Positions 13,222-20,585 of a DNA stretch of 23,402 nucleotides are shown one piece after another. The DNA comes from JBBQTQ01 sp038213135 (GTDB lineage Bacteria > Actinomycetota > Thermoleophilia > Gaiellales > Gaiellaceae). Numbering within the stretch: position 1 is the stretch's first letter; each line of letters begins with the position of its first letter. The notes under the pieces are model-generated. The model saw nothing but the letters and a program-made list of their open reading frames with translations. It was not told the origin of the DNA and made no database searches. The DNA lies in NCBI GenBank assembly GCA_038213135.1, contig JBBQTQ010000039.1:1-23402 (forward strand), given 5' to 3'. A program made the position numbers and the translations under genes.

Positions 13222-14627
13222 CAGTGCGCGTGTGCCTCTTGCGGGAAGCGGAGCGGCTCGGCGTCCATCCGCACCATGTTCCGCGGCAGCTGGTAGCGGG
13301 CGAACGGCAGGACGATCACCTTCGCGTCGCCGCCGTGGTAGGCCATCGCCTCGGTGAACGCCTCGTCGAGCGAGGTCGTGGCGGCCATGCCGATGTCGGC
13401 GGCCAGCTCGAGGTTCTCCTCGAGCGTGACGAGCTTCAGCCGCTTGCGCGTCATCACCTCGTAGATCGGCACCCAGATGCAGCCCGCCCACATCTGGATC
13501 TTCCGGGCGTGGATGTCCTTCAGCACGCGCTGGTAGTTCTCGGGCGTCGCCGGCATGTAGGGCTTCATCAGGTCCATCAGGGCCAGCCCCGGAAAGTCGC
13601 CGACAGCCGTGTTCACGCCGGGCGAGGGCGAGGCGTAGATCAGCGTCCCACCGTCCTTCAGTACGAAGTCCGCCGACATGCAACCCCAGCCCGTGTGGAA
13701 GAAGAGGTGGTCGGTCGGCGCGAAGACGCCGCACACCGCGATGTCCGCCTGCTCCCCCGGATGCTCGTAAGCGTAGATCTCGTTGAAGCGCTCGATCGCC
13801 TGCCGGTGCGCGCCGGGATGCGACCCGAAGAGGCACTCGACCACGCGTCCGCGCGTGTCGAGGACGACGTTCATCGTGCAGGAGAGCCCGCACATCGTGG
13901 CCACCTCGTCGATATCGGAGCGCATCGGGCCTGCGTACGCCCCGTAGTGCGTCTGCGGCGAGGGCACGAAGGCGCAGTGGTTCGACTCGATCGTCTCGTC
14001 TGAGGTGACGCCCGGCAGGATCAGCTTGCCGCCGCCGCCCGCGCCCCAGTGGTTCGCCTGGGCCTGACCGATCGTGATCTTCAGGTCGCACTCCGCGACG
14101 ACGCTCAGCAGCCACACCGGGGTGCCGCGCGAGGAAACGCCGACGTACGTGTACGCGTCCTCGTTGCGCGGCTCGTTCTGGTGGAACTCGATCCCGAGCC
14201 GCTCGAGCCGCTCGAGGTTCTCGCGCCCGATCTTCTGCTCGATGTCCGACTCGGACATCGGAAAGACTTTGCCGTTGGCGCAGGCGAGCACCGCCGGCTT
14301 CCCGGCGGCCTCGATCGCGTCCAGCACCGGGGGGAGGAGCTTCGACGCGGGCGTCGGCCGGAACTGGTTGTCGATGACCACCGCGACCCTCGTCGCGCCC
14401 GCGAGCAGCTCCGAGAAGCGTCGCCCGGAGAGCGGCGACTCGAGCGCCGCCCGCGCCGCCTCCGTCGCGTTCGCCACCGGCTCAGGCTCGTCGGGGTAGA
14501 TCGCCGCGAGCAGGTTCGCCTCGGGCACCTCGAGCTCGAGCTCCTCGCGATAGACCTTGCTCTCGTCGTCTGCGGCCCCGATCGTCAGCGGGTCGAGCGA
14601 CTCGTAGGGGATCTTCAGCTTCGGCAT
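13221..14627 (-). CDS. LarA-like (DUF2088) nickel-pincer-type racemase/epimerase homologue
   Basis: A 468-residue protein of the lactate racemase LarA superfamily. The N-terminal IDNQFRPTPASKLLPPVLDAI (85-105) matches the LarA cofactor/substrate region. His193, Lys201 and His217 in NHWGAGGGGKLILPGV...ESNH fit LarA His174, pincer-bound Lys184 and His200, with the same 16-residue Lys-His spacing. The segment equal to LarA G-x-HR (catalytic His108) reads NGKVFPMSE, with Lys120 at that place. So cofactor binding may be kept while the reaction differs from lactate racemisation. The ATG at 14627 has a GAGGAG Shine-Dalgarno 7-8 nt before it. It lies 36 bp after lysR, same strand, so is probably co-regulated. 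No larB, larC or larE lies in the window. Confidence 0.82.
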   Translation of the reverse strand: MPKLKIPYESLDPLTIGAADDESKVYREELELEVPEANLLAAIYPDEPEPVANATEAARAALESPLSGRRFSELLAGATRVAVVIDNQFRPTPASKLLPPVLDAIEAAGKPAVLACANGKVFPMSESDIEQKIGRENLERLERLGIEFHQNEPRNEDAYTYVGVSSRGTPVWLLSVVAECDLKITIGQAQANHWGAGGGGKLILPGVTSDETIESNHCAFVPSPQTHYGAYAGPMRSDIDEVATMCGLSCTMNVVLDTRGRVVECLFGSHPGAHRQAIERFNEIYAYEHPGEQADIAVCGVFAPTDHLFFHTGWGCMSADFVLKDGGTLIYASPSPGVNTAVGDFPGLALMDLMKPYMPATPENYQRVLKDIHARKIQMWAGCIWVPIYEVMTRKRLKLVTLEENLELAADIGMAATTSLDEAFTEAMAYHGGDAKVIVLPFARYQLPRNMVRMDAEPLRFPQEAHAH

Positions 14628-14663
14628 CGGGCGGCTCCTCGTGTCGGGGCGTTCCGCGGCAGG

Positions 14664-15548
14664 TTAGCGCTCGACGGCGTGCTGCCAACCGGCGTCGCGC
14701 AGCGCCGGCAGGAACGAGGCCGCGAGCGGTGACCAGTCGCTGCGCGTGTACGCCGCGACCTCGCGGGTCACCGGCGGTTCGAGCCGGGCCACGGCTCCCG
14801 CGAATTCCGGCGAGACCACGTTGTCGGGCACCATCGTCGGGCCGAGCCCCGCAACCGCGAGCCTCGTGGCGGCCTCGACCTGCGTCGTGCGAACGGCCGC
14901 TCGAGGCTCGAACCCGGCCTCGCGGCAAGCCGCAGTGACGACGTCGGTGAGCCCGTGGCCCGGCTGGAAGAGGATCCAGTGCCGGTCGGCGAGCTCGACG
15001 AGCGGGATCCGCTCCCTCCCCGCGAGCGGATCGGACGCCGGCAGGACGACGACGAGCTCCTCCAGCCCGAGCCGCTCGAGCGTCCCCTCCCAGCGGGCCG
15101 GCACGGGCCCGATCGCGATGTCCCCGACCCCGCCGCGAACGCCGTCCTCGAGCAGGCTCCGATGCGTGTACTCGCGCATCCGGATCACGATGTCCGGGTG
15201 GCGCTCCAGGAAAGGAGCGATCGCTCTCGGGAGGATCCCGACCGCCATCGAGAGCAGCGTCGCGACCTCGAGCTCGCCGCTCTCGAGGCCGAGCGCGCCC
15301 CGCGCGACCGTCGCCGCGCGCTCGGCCGCCCTGACCGCCGCCTCGGCCTCGGGCAGCAGCGCCCGCCCGGCCGCCGTCAGGCGGATCCCGCGCGGGAGCC
15401 GCTCGAGCAGCGGACCGCCCAGCTCGGCCTCGAGCGAGCGGATCTGCTGGGAGAGCGAAGGCTGGGCCAGCTGCAGTCGGCGCGCGGCTCTCGTGAACGA
15501 CCCCTCCTGGGCGAGCGCGAGGAAGGCCTCCAGCTGCCGTAACTTCAT
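14664..15548 (-). CDS. LysR-family transcriptional regulator
   Basis: A 294-residue LysR-type regulator of standard length. The N-terminal winged helix-turn-helix (1-62) reads MKLRQLEAFLALAQEGSFTRAARRLQLAQPSLSQQI with the usual QPSLSQQI recognition helix, followed by the linker helix and the substrate-binding domain (about 90-290). The ATG at 15548 lies inside one arm of an ATAGG-N5-CCTAT palindrome, and TAGGTT ends 6 nt upstream, so the mRNA is probably leaderless and self-repressed. It is divergent from the VOC-transporter operon and upstream of the LarA-like gene. It likely controls both in response to a small acid or aromatic effector (inferred from genomic position). Confidence 0.93.
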   Translation of the reverse strand: MKLRQLEAFLALAQEGSFTRAARRLQLAQPSLSQQIRSLEAELGGPLLERLPRGIRLTAAGRALLPEAEAAVRAAERAATVARGALGLESGELEVATLLSMAVGILPRAIAPFLERHPDIVIRMREYTHRSLLEDGVRGGVGDIAIGPVPARWEGTLERLGLEELVVVLPASDPLAGRERIPLVELADRHWILFQPGHGLTDVVTAACREAGFEPRAAVRTTQVEAATRLAVAGLGPTMVPDNVVSPEFAGAVARLEPPVTREVAAYTRSDWSPLAASFLPALRDAGWQHAVER

Positions 15549-15561
15549 AGGAAAAACCTAT
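15547..15561. promoter_or_regulatory. Candidate LysR-type operator (T-N11-A palindrome) at the lysR start
   Basis: ATAGG-AAAAA-CCTAT is a perfect 15-bp palindrome containing T-N11-A (T15548 to A15560), the LysR-type box. It overlaps the lysR start codon and the likely lysR -10, the expected autorepression site. A weaker repeat TCGCT-N5-AGCGA follows directly at 15561-15575. Confidence 0.6.
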
Positions 15562-15584
15562 CGCTGCGAGAGCGAGTATGCGCG

Positions 15585-15601
15585 TTGCACTATTCCTGCA
15601 A
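15585..15601. promoter_or_regulatory. Second inverted repeat over the VOC-operon -35 (possible activator site)
   Basis: TTGCA (15585-15589), 7 nt, TGCAA (15597-15601) is a perfect inverted repeat that includes the -35 hexamer of the divergent promoter. LysR regulators commonly use a second site near the -35 for inducer-dependent control, so this may be one. It does not show the exact T-N11-A spacing. Confidence 0.4.
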
Positions 15602-15614
15602 AGCCTCGTAGGAT
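15585..15614 (+). promoter_or_regulatory. Sigma-A-like promoter for the VOC-ABC transporter operon
   Basis: TTGCAC (15585-15590) and TAGGAT (15609-15614) are spaced 18 bp, a good housekeeping promoter fit for a GC-rich genome. Nine bases separate the -10 from the GTG at 15624, so the leader is only a few nucleotides or absent. Confidence 0.6.
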
Positions 15615-15623
15615 GCCGCCGGG

Positions 15624-16085
15624 GTGAGCGCGTTGCGGATCAATCACGTTTCCGTGCTCGCCGAGGACCTCGAGGAATCGGCGCGCTTCTACGAGGAGCT
15701 CTTCGGGATGGAGCGGCTGCCGACCCCGCATTTCAAGGAGCCGGTCCTCTGGCTACGGCTCGGCGACCAGCAGCTGCACCTCTTCGAGCGTGACGTCGAC
15801 CCACCCGTGTACCACCACCTCGGCATCGACGTCGACGACTTCGAAGCGGTCTACCTGAAGGCGAAGGAGCGCGGCCTCCTCGACGGGCCGACGTGGGGCA
15901 ACCCGATTCGCGAGCACCCGACCGGCTGGGTGCAGATGTACATCCGCGATCCGGCCGGCAACCTGGTCGAGGTCGACTGGCCGGATGCCTCAACCCTCGA
16001 CCGCTCGGTGATCACCGAGATCGTCCCGCTCGAGAACCAGGAAGGCGACTCCGCCCTGGCGTCGCTCTACATCGGAGCCCGGTGA
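15624..16085 (+). CDS. VOC-family protein (glyoxalase/extradiol-dioxygenase fold)
   Basis: A 153-residue vicinal oxygen chelate protein with two beta-alpha-beta-beta-beta modules. Likely metal ligands are His8 (INHVSVLAEDLEES), His64 or His65 (VYHHLGIDVDDF) and Glu116 (IRDPAGNLVEVDW), the family pattern. It may be an isomerase, lyase or dioxygenase; sequence does not decide. The GTG at 15624 has no Shine-Dalgarno but a TAGGAT -10 nearby. It is the first gene of the transporter operon: its stop overlaps the permease GTG start (GTGA). This coupling suggests that it acts on the imported compound or a close product. Confidence 0.87.
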   Translation: MSALRINHVSVLAEDLEESARFYEELFGMERLPTPHFKEPVLWLRLGDQQLHLFERDVDPPVYHHLGIDVDDFEAVYLKAKERGLLDGPTWGNPIREHPTGWVQMYIRDPAGNLVEVDWPDASTLDRSVITEIVPLENQEGDSALASLYIGAR

Positions 16086-17224
16086 CCGCGTTCGCGGCCC
16101 AGTTGCGCGGCAGCGTCATGACGCGGCGTGCGATTGCGCCCGGCTTCGCGGCAGCGCTGGTCGTCTTCGCGCTCCTCTACGTGCTCGTGATCGCCCACCC
16201 GCCGGGAGCGAACGGCGGGGGCGACTGGGCGACGACGAACTTCGGCTCGGCGATCGACGATCCCGGCTCGTTCCTGCGGATCGTCCTGGACTCGGTCACG
16301 TTCGCCGGTGCGCTGTTCATCGTGGCGAGCGGCTTCGCGTTGATCTTCGGCCTGATGCGCGTCGTGAACATGGCCCACGGCTCCTTCTATCTCCTCGGCG
16401 GCTACATCGCCTACGAGATCCAGCAGGAGATGGCGGGCCAGGGCTTCTCGCTCGACAGCTCCCAGGTCAACACGGCGGACTGGCTCGTGCCGCTGGTCGT
16501 GGCGGCGGTCTGCATAGCGATCATCGGGCTGATCACCCAGCAGGTGTTCCTGCGCTGGAACCAGGGTCAGGAGCTGCGGCAGGCCCTGATCACGATCGCG
16601 ATCTCGGTGATCATCGCCGACCAGATCATCGGCCACTTCCCGAGGTTCGTTTCCGCCGGCACCCAGCAGTTCGGCGGCAACGCAGTCGACCTCACCTGGC
16701 CCGGCTGGACGAACCGGTTCGTCAACCTGCACGTCGCCGGCGTCTCGTACTCGCTCGTCCGCCTCGTGATGCTCGGGCTCGGGGTGGCCGTCGGCGTCGG
16801 TCTCTGGGTTTGGCTGAACAAGACCCGGACGGGGATGATGATTCGCGCGGGCGTCGACGACAAGGACATGGCATCGGCGCTCGGGATCAACGTCCAGCGG
16901 ACGTTTGCGATCGCGTTCGTCGTCGGCTCGGCGCTGGCCGCGATGGGCGCGGTCGTCTGGGGCTCGCAAGCCGCACTCGCGCAAGGTCAGGACGGCCAGT
17001 GGCTCCTGAACTCGCTCGTGGTCGTCGTCGTCGGCGGCATGGGCTCGATCTTCGGCGCGGCCGCGGGCGCAATCCTCTACGCGTTCGTCCTCAACTTCAG
17101 CGGCTCGTACCTGCCGACGACAGGGTCCGACTGCTGCACCCAGTACTCGCCGATCTTCACGTTCGTCCTGATCGCTCTCGTGCTCGCCTTTCGCCCGCAG
17201 GGACTCTTCGGGAGGCCCGGATGA
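16082..17224 (+). CDS. livH: Branched-chain-amino-acid-type ABC transporter permease (LivH-like)
   Basis: A 380-residue integral membrane protein with about eight hydrophobic segments. Family marks are FALIFGLMRVVNMAHGSFYLLGGY, the cytoplasmic coupling loop RTGMMIRAGVDDKDMASALGIN and VVVVVGGMGSIFGAAAGA. A longer than usual extracytoplasmic stretch lies between the first two segments. The GTG at 16082 overlaps the VOC stop (GTGA) and is preferred; the ATG at 16118 would remove 12 residues. Its stop overlaps the next permease (ATGA). It forms half of the membrane channel. HAAT-family importers carry branched-chain amino acids but also urea, short amides and aromatic acids, so the substrate is open. 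Confidence 0.92.
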   Translation: MTAFAAQLRGSVMTRRAIAPGFAAALVVFALLYVLVIAHPPGANGGGDWATTNFGSAIDDPGSFLRIVLDSVTFAGALFIVASGFALIFGLMRVVNMAHGSFYLLGGYIAYEIQQEMAGQGFSLDSSQVNTADWLVPLVVAAVCIAIIGLITQQVFLRWNQGQELRQALITIAISVIIADQIIGHFPRFVSAGTQQFGGNAVDLTWPGWTNRFVNLHVAGVSYSLVRLVMLGLGVAVGVGLWVWLNKTRTGMMIRAGVDDKDMASALGINVQRTFAIAFVVGSALAAMGAVVWGSQAALAQGQDGQWLLNSLVVVVVGGMGSIFGAAAGAILYAFVLNFSGSYLPTTGSDCCTQYSPIFTFVLIALVLAFRPQGLFGRPG

Positions 17225-18300
17225 ACCCGCTCGGCTGGCCGCTGAAGACCCGGCTCGAGCGCGGGATCGCGCTCGCCGCGCTGGTCTACGTGATCCTCGG
17301 CCCGCTCTTCCTGAGCCAGAACTTCTCCCAGAACGTCCTCACGCGGACGTTCTTCATGGGGATCGTCGCCTCGAGCCTGATCTTCCTCTCCGCCTACGGC
17401 GGCATGGTCTCGCTCTCGCAGACGGCGCTGTTCGGCCTCTCCGGCGTGATCCTCGGAAACCTCAGCACGAAGGGCGGCACCGGCGGGACGTCGAAGGGCC
17501 TGCACCTCGGCTGGAACCCGACCCTCTCGGTCGTCGTCGCAGTCGTCCTGACGACGGCATTCGCGCTTCTGCTCGGGGCGGTTTCCGCGCGCAGCGCAGG
17601 CATCTACTTTCTGATGATCACGCTGACCTTCGCCGTGATCGTCACGCTCACGCTCAGCTCGGTCACGAAGATCTCGGGCTTCTCGGGCATCGGCGGGATC
17701 GACCGCGCGGCGCCGAGTTGGGTCGGGCCGAACGTGAACCTGCACGAGGACCGGCTCTACTACATCGCGCTCGTGGCGGCGATCCTCGTCTACGTGCTGA
17801 TTCGCTACATCGTCCGTACGCCGTTCGGGATCAGCCTGCAGGGAATCCGCGACGACCCGCTCCGGATGGGCTCGCTCGGCTACAACGTGGCGCTCCATCG
17901 CACGCTGGCCTTCGGCTTCGGCGGCTTCATCGCGGCGCTCGCCGGCGTCCTCTACGTCTGGTGGAGCGGGCAGATCGCGCCCGGCAACGTCGACCTGCCC
18001 GAGACGATCAACGTGCTGATCATCGCCGTGATCGGCGGCCTGTCGCGGATCGAGGGCGCGTGGGTCGGCGCGCTCGCGTTCATTCTGATGGACAACTACA
18101 TCACCGACGCGACGAGGATCCCCCTGCTCGGCTTCGGCGGCACGCTGTTCGGAGGCCGGTTCCCGACGGTGATCGGGATTATCTTCCTCCTGATCGTGCT
18201 CGTCTCGCCCGGCGGTCTGATGGGGATCTGGGATCGTGGCTTCGGAGCGTTCGGGATCGCCCGAGGGTTCCGGCGCCCGAAAGAGGCTTCTGGTCACTAG
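17221..18300 (+). CDS. livM: Branched-chain-amino-acid-type ABC transporter permease (LivM-like)
   Basis: A 359-residue permease with about nine hydrophobic segments. Typical LivM features are GGMVSLSQTALFGLSGVILGN, the coupling loop RTPFGISLQGIRDDPLRMGSLGYN and GGLSRIEGAWVGALAF, ending in the conserved VLVSPGGLMGIWDRG. The ATG at 17221 overlaps the LivH-like stop (ATGA). It ends at TAG 18300, followed by a 103-bp gap before the binding protein. With the LivH-like partner it makes the heterodimeric membrane domain. Confidence 0.93.
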   Translation: MNPLGWPLKTRLERGIALAALVYVILGPLFLSQNFSQNVLTRTFFMGIVASSLIFLSAYGGMVSLSQTALFGLSGVILGNLSTKGGTGGTSKGLHLGWNPTLSVVVAVVLTTAFALLLGAVSARSAGIYFLMITLTFAVIVTLTLSSVTKISGFSGIGGIDRAAPSWVGPNVNLHEDRLYYIALVAAILVYVLIRYIVRTPFGISLQGIRDDPLRMGSLGYNVALHRTLAFGFGGFIAALAGVLYVWWSGQIAPGNVDLPETINVLIIAVIGGLSRIEGAWVGALAFILMDNYITDATRIPLLGFGGTLFGGRFPTVIGIIFLLIVLVSPGGLMGIWDRGFGAFGIARGFRRPKEASGH

Positions 18301-18403
18301 TGAAAGGAGGGCAACTGCGACACGAACAGCTTGTGCGAGCGCACGAAACCGGAAAGAATCGCCCAGCAGGTAACCCCCAGAGAAAGGGAGGGCTGTAAAT
18401 CAC
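18301..18403 (+). other. Intergenic leader of the binding-protein gene with Shine-Dalgarno and small hairpin
   Basis: This 103-bp spacer is the only real gap within the transporter operon. It holds a small inverted repeat GTGCG-AG-CGCAC at 18333-18344 and a Shine-Dalgarno AAAGGGAGGG ending about 12 nt before the ATG at 18404. A second purine-rich AAAGGAGGG at 18303-18311 is not followed by a usual start codon. The layout may allow separate, higher expression of the binding protein by internal initiation or mRNA processing. Confidence 0.4.
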
Positions 18404-19798
18404 ATGAAGCCCACATTGAGGAGCTGGAAGGCGTTGGTGCCTCTGCTCGCAGTCTCCGTCATGCTCGTCGGCGCAGGATCGTCCTTCGCGAGTCACCATG
18501 CGAAGGCGGTCAAGCTCGCGATCATGACCGACTGCAAGGGCGCCTTCGGCTTCGCCTACGAAGAGGACATCGCCGGATCCGAAGCCGCCTTTGCGAAGCT
18601 CACAGGCGCCAAGCCCAAGAACGCGGGTAAGCCGTCCGACGGCATGACGGGGCTCAGCGTCAACGGCACGCCCGTGAACATCGTCGGCTACGGCTGCGGC
18701 AACGACACCGTGCCGCTCGCCGTCACCGAGGTGAAGCGGTTGATGGAGCAGCTCGGCGCGGACGTTATGATTGGGCCGCTGTCGGGTGATGAGGCCGTCT
18801 ACGTCGCGAACTACGCGAAGTCGCATCCGACGAAGACGTTCATCATCGGCACCGCCGGGTCCGAGGACCCGACGATGCAGATCCACCCGAAGAACCTGTT
18901 CCGCTACCACGGCGACGGCGCCCAGTGGAACGCGGGCATCGGGGAGATCGCCTACAAGAAGCTCCACTGGCGGAAGGCCGCGATCATCATGGACGACTAC
19001 AGCTTCGGCTGGACGTCGGGCGGTGGGATGATCGCCGACTTCTGCGCAGTGGGCGGCAACATCACCAAGCGGGTGTTTCCGCCGCTGAACACGACGGACT
19101 ACGCACCGTTCGTCCGCCAGTTGCCGCCGCCGAACCAGGTGGACGGCTACTTCTCGGCGGTCGGCGGGACCGGCACGTCAGCAATGCTGAAGGCGTTCGA
19201 GCAGGCGTACGGCAAGCCGAAGGCAAGTCAGTGGATCGGCAACCTGTTCTTCGGCTTCCTCGGCGCCGACAAGGTCGTCGCGCCGAAGTTCGTCGGCTCC
19301 TACATTGGCGGGACGGGCACCGGCCCGGGCCTCAAGCTCGCAAAGGCACAGGCGTACGAGAACTTCGTGAAGAAGCTGTTCCCGAAGCAGCCTCCGGACG
19401 ACCTGTTCTTCTACAACTACTACCAGGCCGCTGCGGCCCTCGTCATGGGTCTGCAGAAGTCGGGTGGCGCCGTCGGAGCGAAGCTCCAGACCTCGATGCC
19501 GCGGGCGATCCCCGGGGCGTTCCAGATCTCGAACGGCGGCTTGGTGAAGCTCGACTCGCGGAACCAGGCGATCCAGGACCAGTACGAGCTGCAGCTGGTC
19601 AGGAACGCGGACGGGTCGGTTGGTCCGCAGGTCGTCGCGTACGTTCCGGCAGTGGACCAGTCTTTCGGCGGTCTGATCAAGCCGACCGATGCTCCGTACG
19701 GCCGGACTCAGCCTGCCTGCAAGAAGCTGGTCACGCCGTGGCAGGGCAAGGTCAAGGTGATCAAGAACGGCAAGATCACGAACCAGGTGATCAAGTAG
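18404..19798 (+). CDS. ABC transporter substrate-binding protein (LivK/periplasmic-binding type 1)
   Basis: A 464-residue extracytoplasmic binding protein of the type 1 periplasmic-binding fold (Peripla_BP_6). The signal peptide has a basic start (MKPTLRSWK), a hydrophobic core (residues 10-24) and a likely SPase I site after SFA (about residue 29). There is no lipobox cysteine, so it is not an obvious lipoprotein, although monoderm actinobacteria usually anchor such proteins. Fold blocks include VKRLMEQLGADVMIGPLSGDEA, TFIIGTAGSEDP and WRKAAIIMDDYSFGW. It is longer than the usual ~400 residues. The ATG at 18404 has a good Shine-Dalgarno. It lies inside the transporter operon and defines its substrate, which I cannot predict. 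Confidence 0.9.
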   Translation: MKPTLRSWKALVPLLAVSVMLVGAGSSFASHHAKAVKLAIMTDCKGAFGFAYEEDIAGSEAAFAKLTGAKPKNAGKPSDGMTGLSVNGTPVNIVGYGCGNDTVPLAVTEVKRLMEQLGADVMIGPLSGDEAVYVANYAKSHPTKTFIIGTAGSEDPTMQIHPKNLFRYHGDGAQWNAGIGEIAYKKLHWRKAAIIMDDYSFGWTSGGGMIADFCAVGGNITKRVFPPLNTTDYAPFVRQLPPPNQVDGYFSAVGGTGTSAMLKAFEQAYGKPKASQWIGNLFFGFLGADKVVAPKFVGSYIGGTGTGPGLKLAKAQAYENFVKKLFPKQPPDDLFFYNYYQAAAALVMGLQKSGGAVGAKLQTSMPRAIPGAFQISNGGLVKLDSRNQAIQDQYELQLVRNADGSVGPQVVAYVPAVDQSFGGLIKPTDAPYGRTQPACKKLVTPWQGKVKVIKNGKITNQVIK

Positions 19799-19802
19799 CC
19801 GC

Positions 19803-20585
19803 TTGAGCGAAGCAGCAGCAGCCGAGCACGCCGAGCCGGCCCTCCGCTTGCGGGGGGTCGGCCGGCGTTTCGGCGGCCTGCATGCCGTCCGGGAGGTCGA
19901 TCTCGAGGTCGGCGCGGGTGAGCGCCGCGCGATCCTCGGCCCGAACGGCGCCGGCAAGACCACGCTCTTCAACGTCATCTCCGGCGACTTCCCGCCGACG
20001 TCCGGGACGGTCGAGCTCTTCGGCAGCGACGTCACGCCGCTGCCGTCACGGGTTCGCGCACGCCTCGGGCTCGCGCGGACGTACCAGCAGTCGCGCATGC
20101 TCCTCGGCCTGACGGTCGAGGACAGCATCTACCTTTCGATCGTCGGCGTTCGCGGCGGTCACCTGCGGCCCGTGCTGCTCCGGAAGCGCGACGACGAGCT
20201 CCGCGAGCGCGCTCGTGCGGCCGCCGGGCGGGTGGCGATCTCCGAGAAGCTCGACCAGCCGGTCGGCTCGCTCTCGCACGGCGAGCACCGGCAGGTCGCG
20301 ATCGCGATGGCGCTCGCGTCCGAGCCGAAGATCCTGATGCTCGACGAGCCCGCGTCGGGGCTCTCGCGCGGCGAGCGGACGCTCCTCACCGACCTCTTGC
20401 TCGCGCTCGACCCCGAGATCACCCTTGTGCTGATCGAGCACGACATGGACATCGCGCTGCGCGTCGCCGAGCGGGTGACGATGATGCACGACGGCCGCGT
20501 GATCGTCGAAGGCACTCCTGACGAGATCCGCGCCAACGAGCTGGTGCACGACCTCTACCTGGGACGCAGCTTCCGGAATGAGTGA
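19803..20585 (+). CDS. livG: ABC transporter ATP-binding protein (LivG-like)
   Basis: A 260-residue ATPase. Walker A GPNGAGKTT is at 46-54, the Q-loop in TYQQSRML (93-100), the signature LSHGE (157-161; the Ser-His-Gly-Glu form is common in LivG/BraF), Walker B ILMLDEP (177-183) and the H-loop His213 in IEHDM. The TTG at 19803 lies 4 nt after the binding-protein stop; no better start fits the N-terminus. It overlaps the next ATPase by 8 bp. It powers import with the LivF-like partner. Confidence 0.93.
   Translation: MSEAAAAEHAEPALRLRGVGRRFGGLHAVREVDLEVGAGERRAILGPNGAGKTTLFNVISGDFPPTSGTVELFGSDVTPLPSRVRARLGLARTYQQSRMLLGLTVEDSIYLSIVGVRGGHLRPVLLRKRDDELRERARAAAGRVAISEKLDQPVGSLSHGEHRQVAIAMALASEPKILMLDEPASGLSRGERTLLTDLLLALDPEITLVLIEHDMDIALRVAERVTMMHDGRVIVEGTPDEIRANELVHDLYLGRSFRNE

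Noticed and set aside
12546..14003. 485-codon plus-strand frame across three minus-strand genes
   Set aside because: It spans the unrelated genes' boundaries and intergenic DNA, and the peptide shows no recognisable fold.
16118..17224. Alternative ATG start for the LivH-like permease
   Set aside because: The GTG at 16082 gives the GTGA overlap used throughout the window; the ATG cannot be excluded but is less favoured.
17077..18297. 406-codon minus-strand frame opposite the LivM-like permease
   Set aside because: Extremely charged composition (Asp, Glu, Arg) typical of antisense of membrane-protein codons.
18303..18399. Possible leader peptide after the AAAGGAGGG at 18303
   Set aside because: The only starts are CTG at 18314 or GTG at 18333 and the peptide has no hydrophobic or regulatory character; probably chance.
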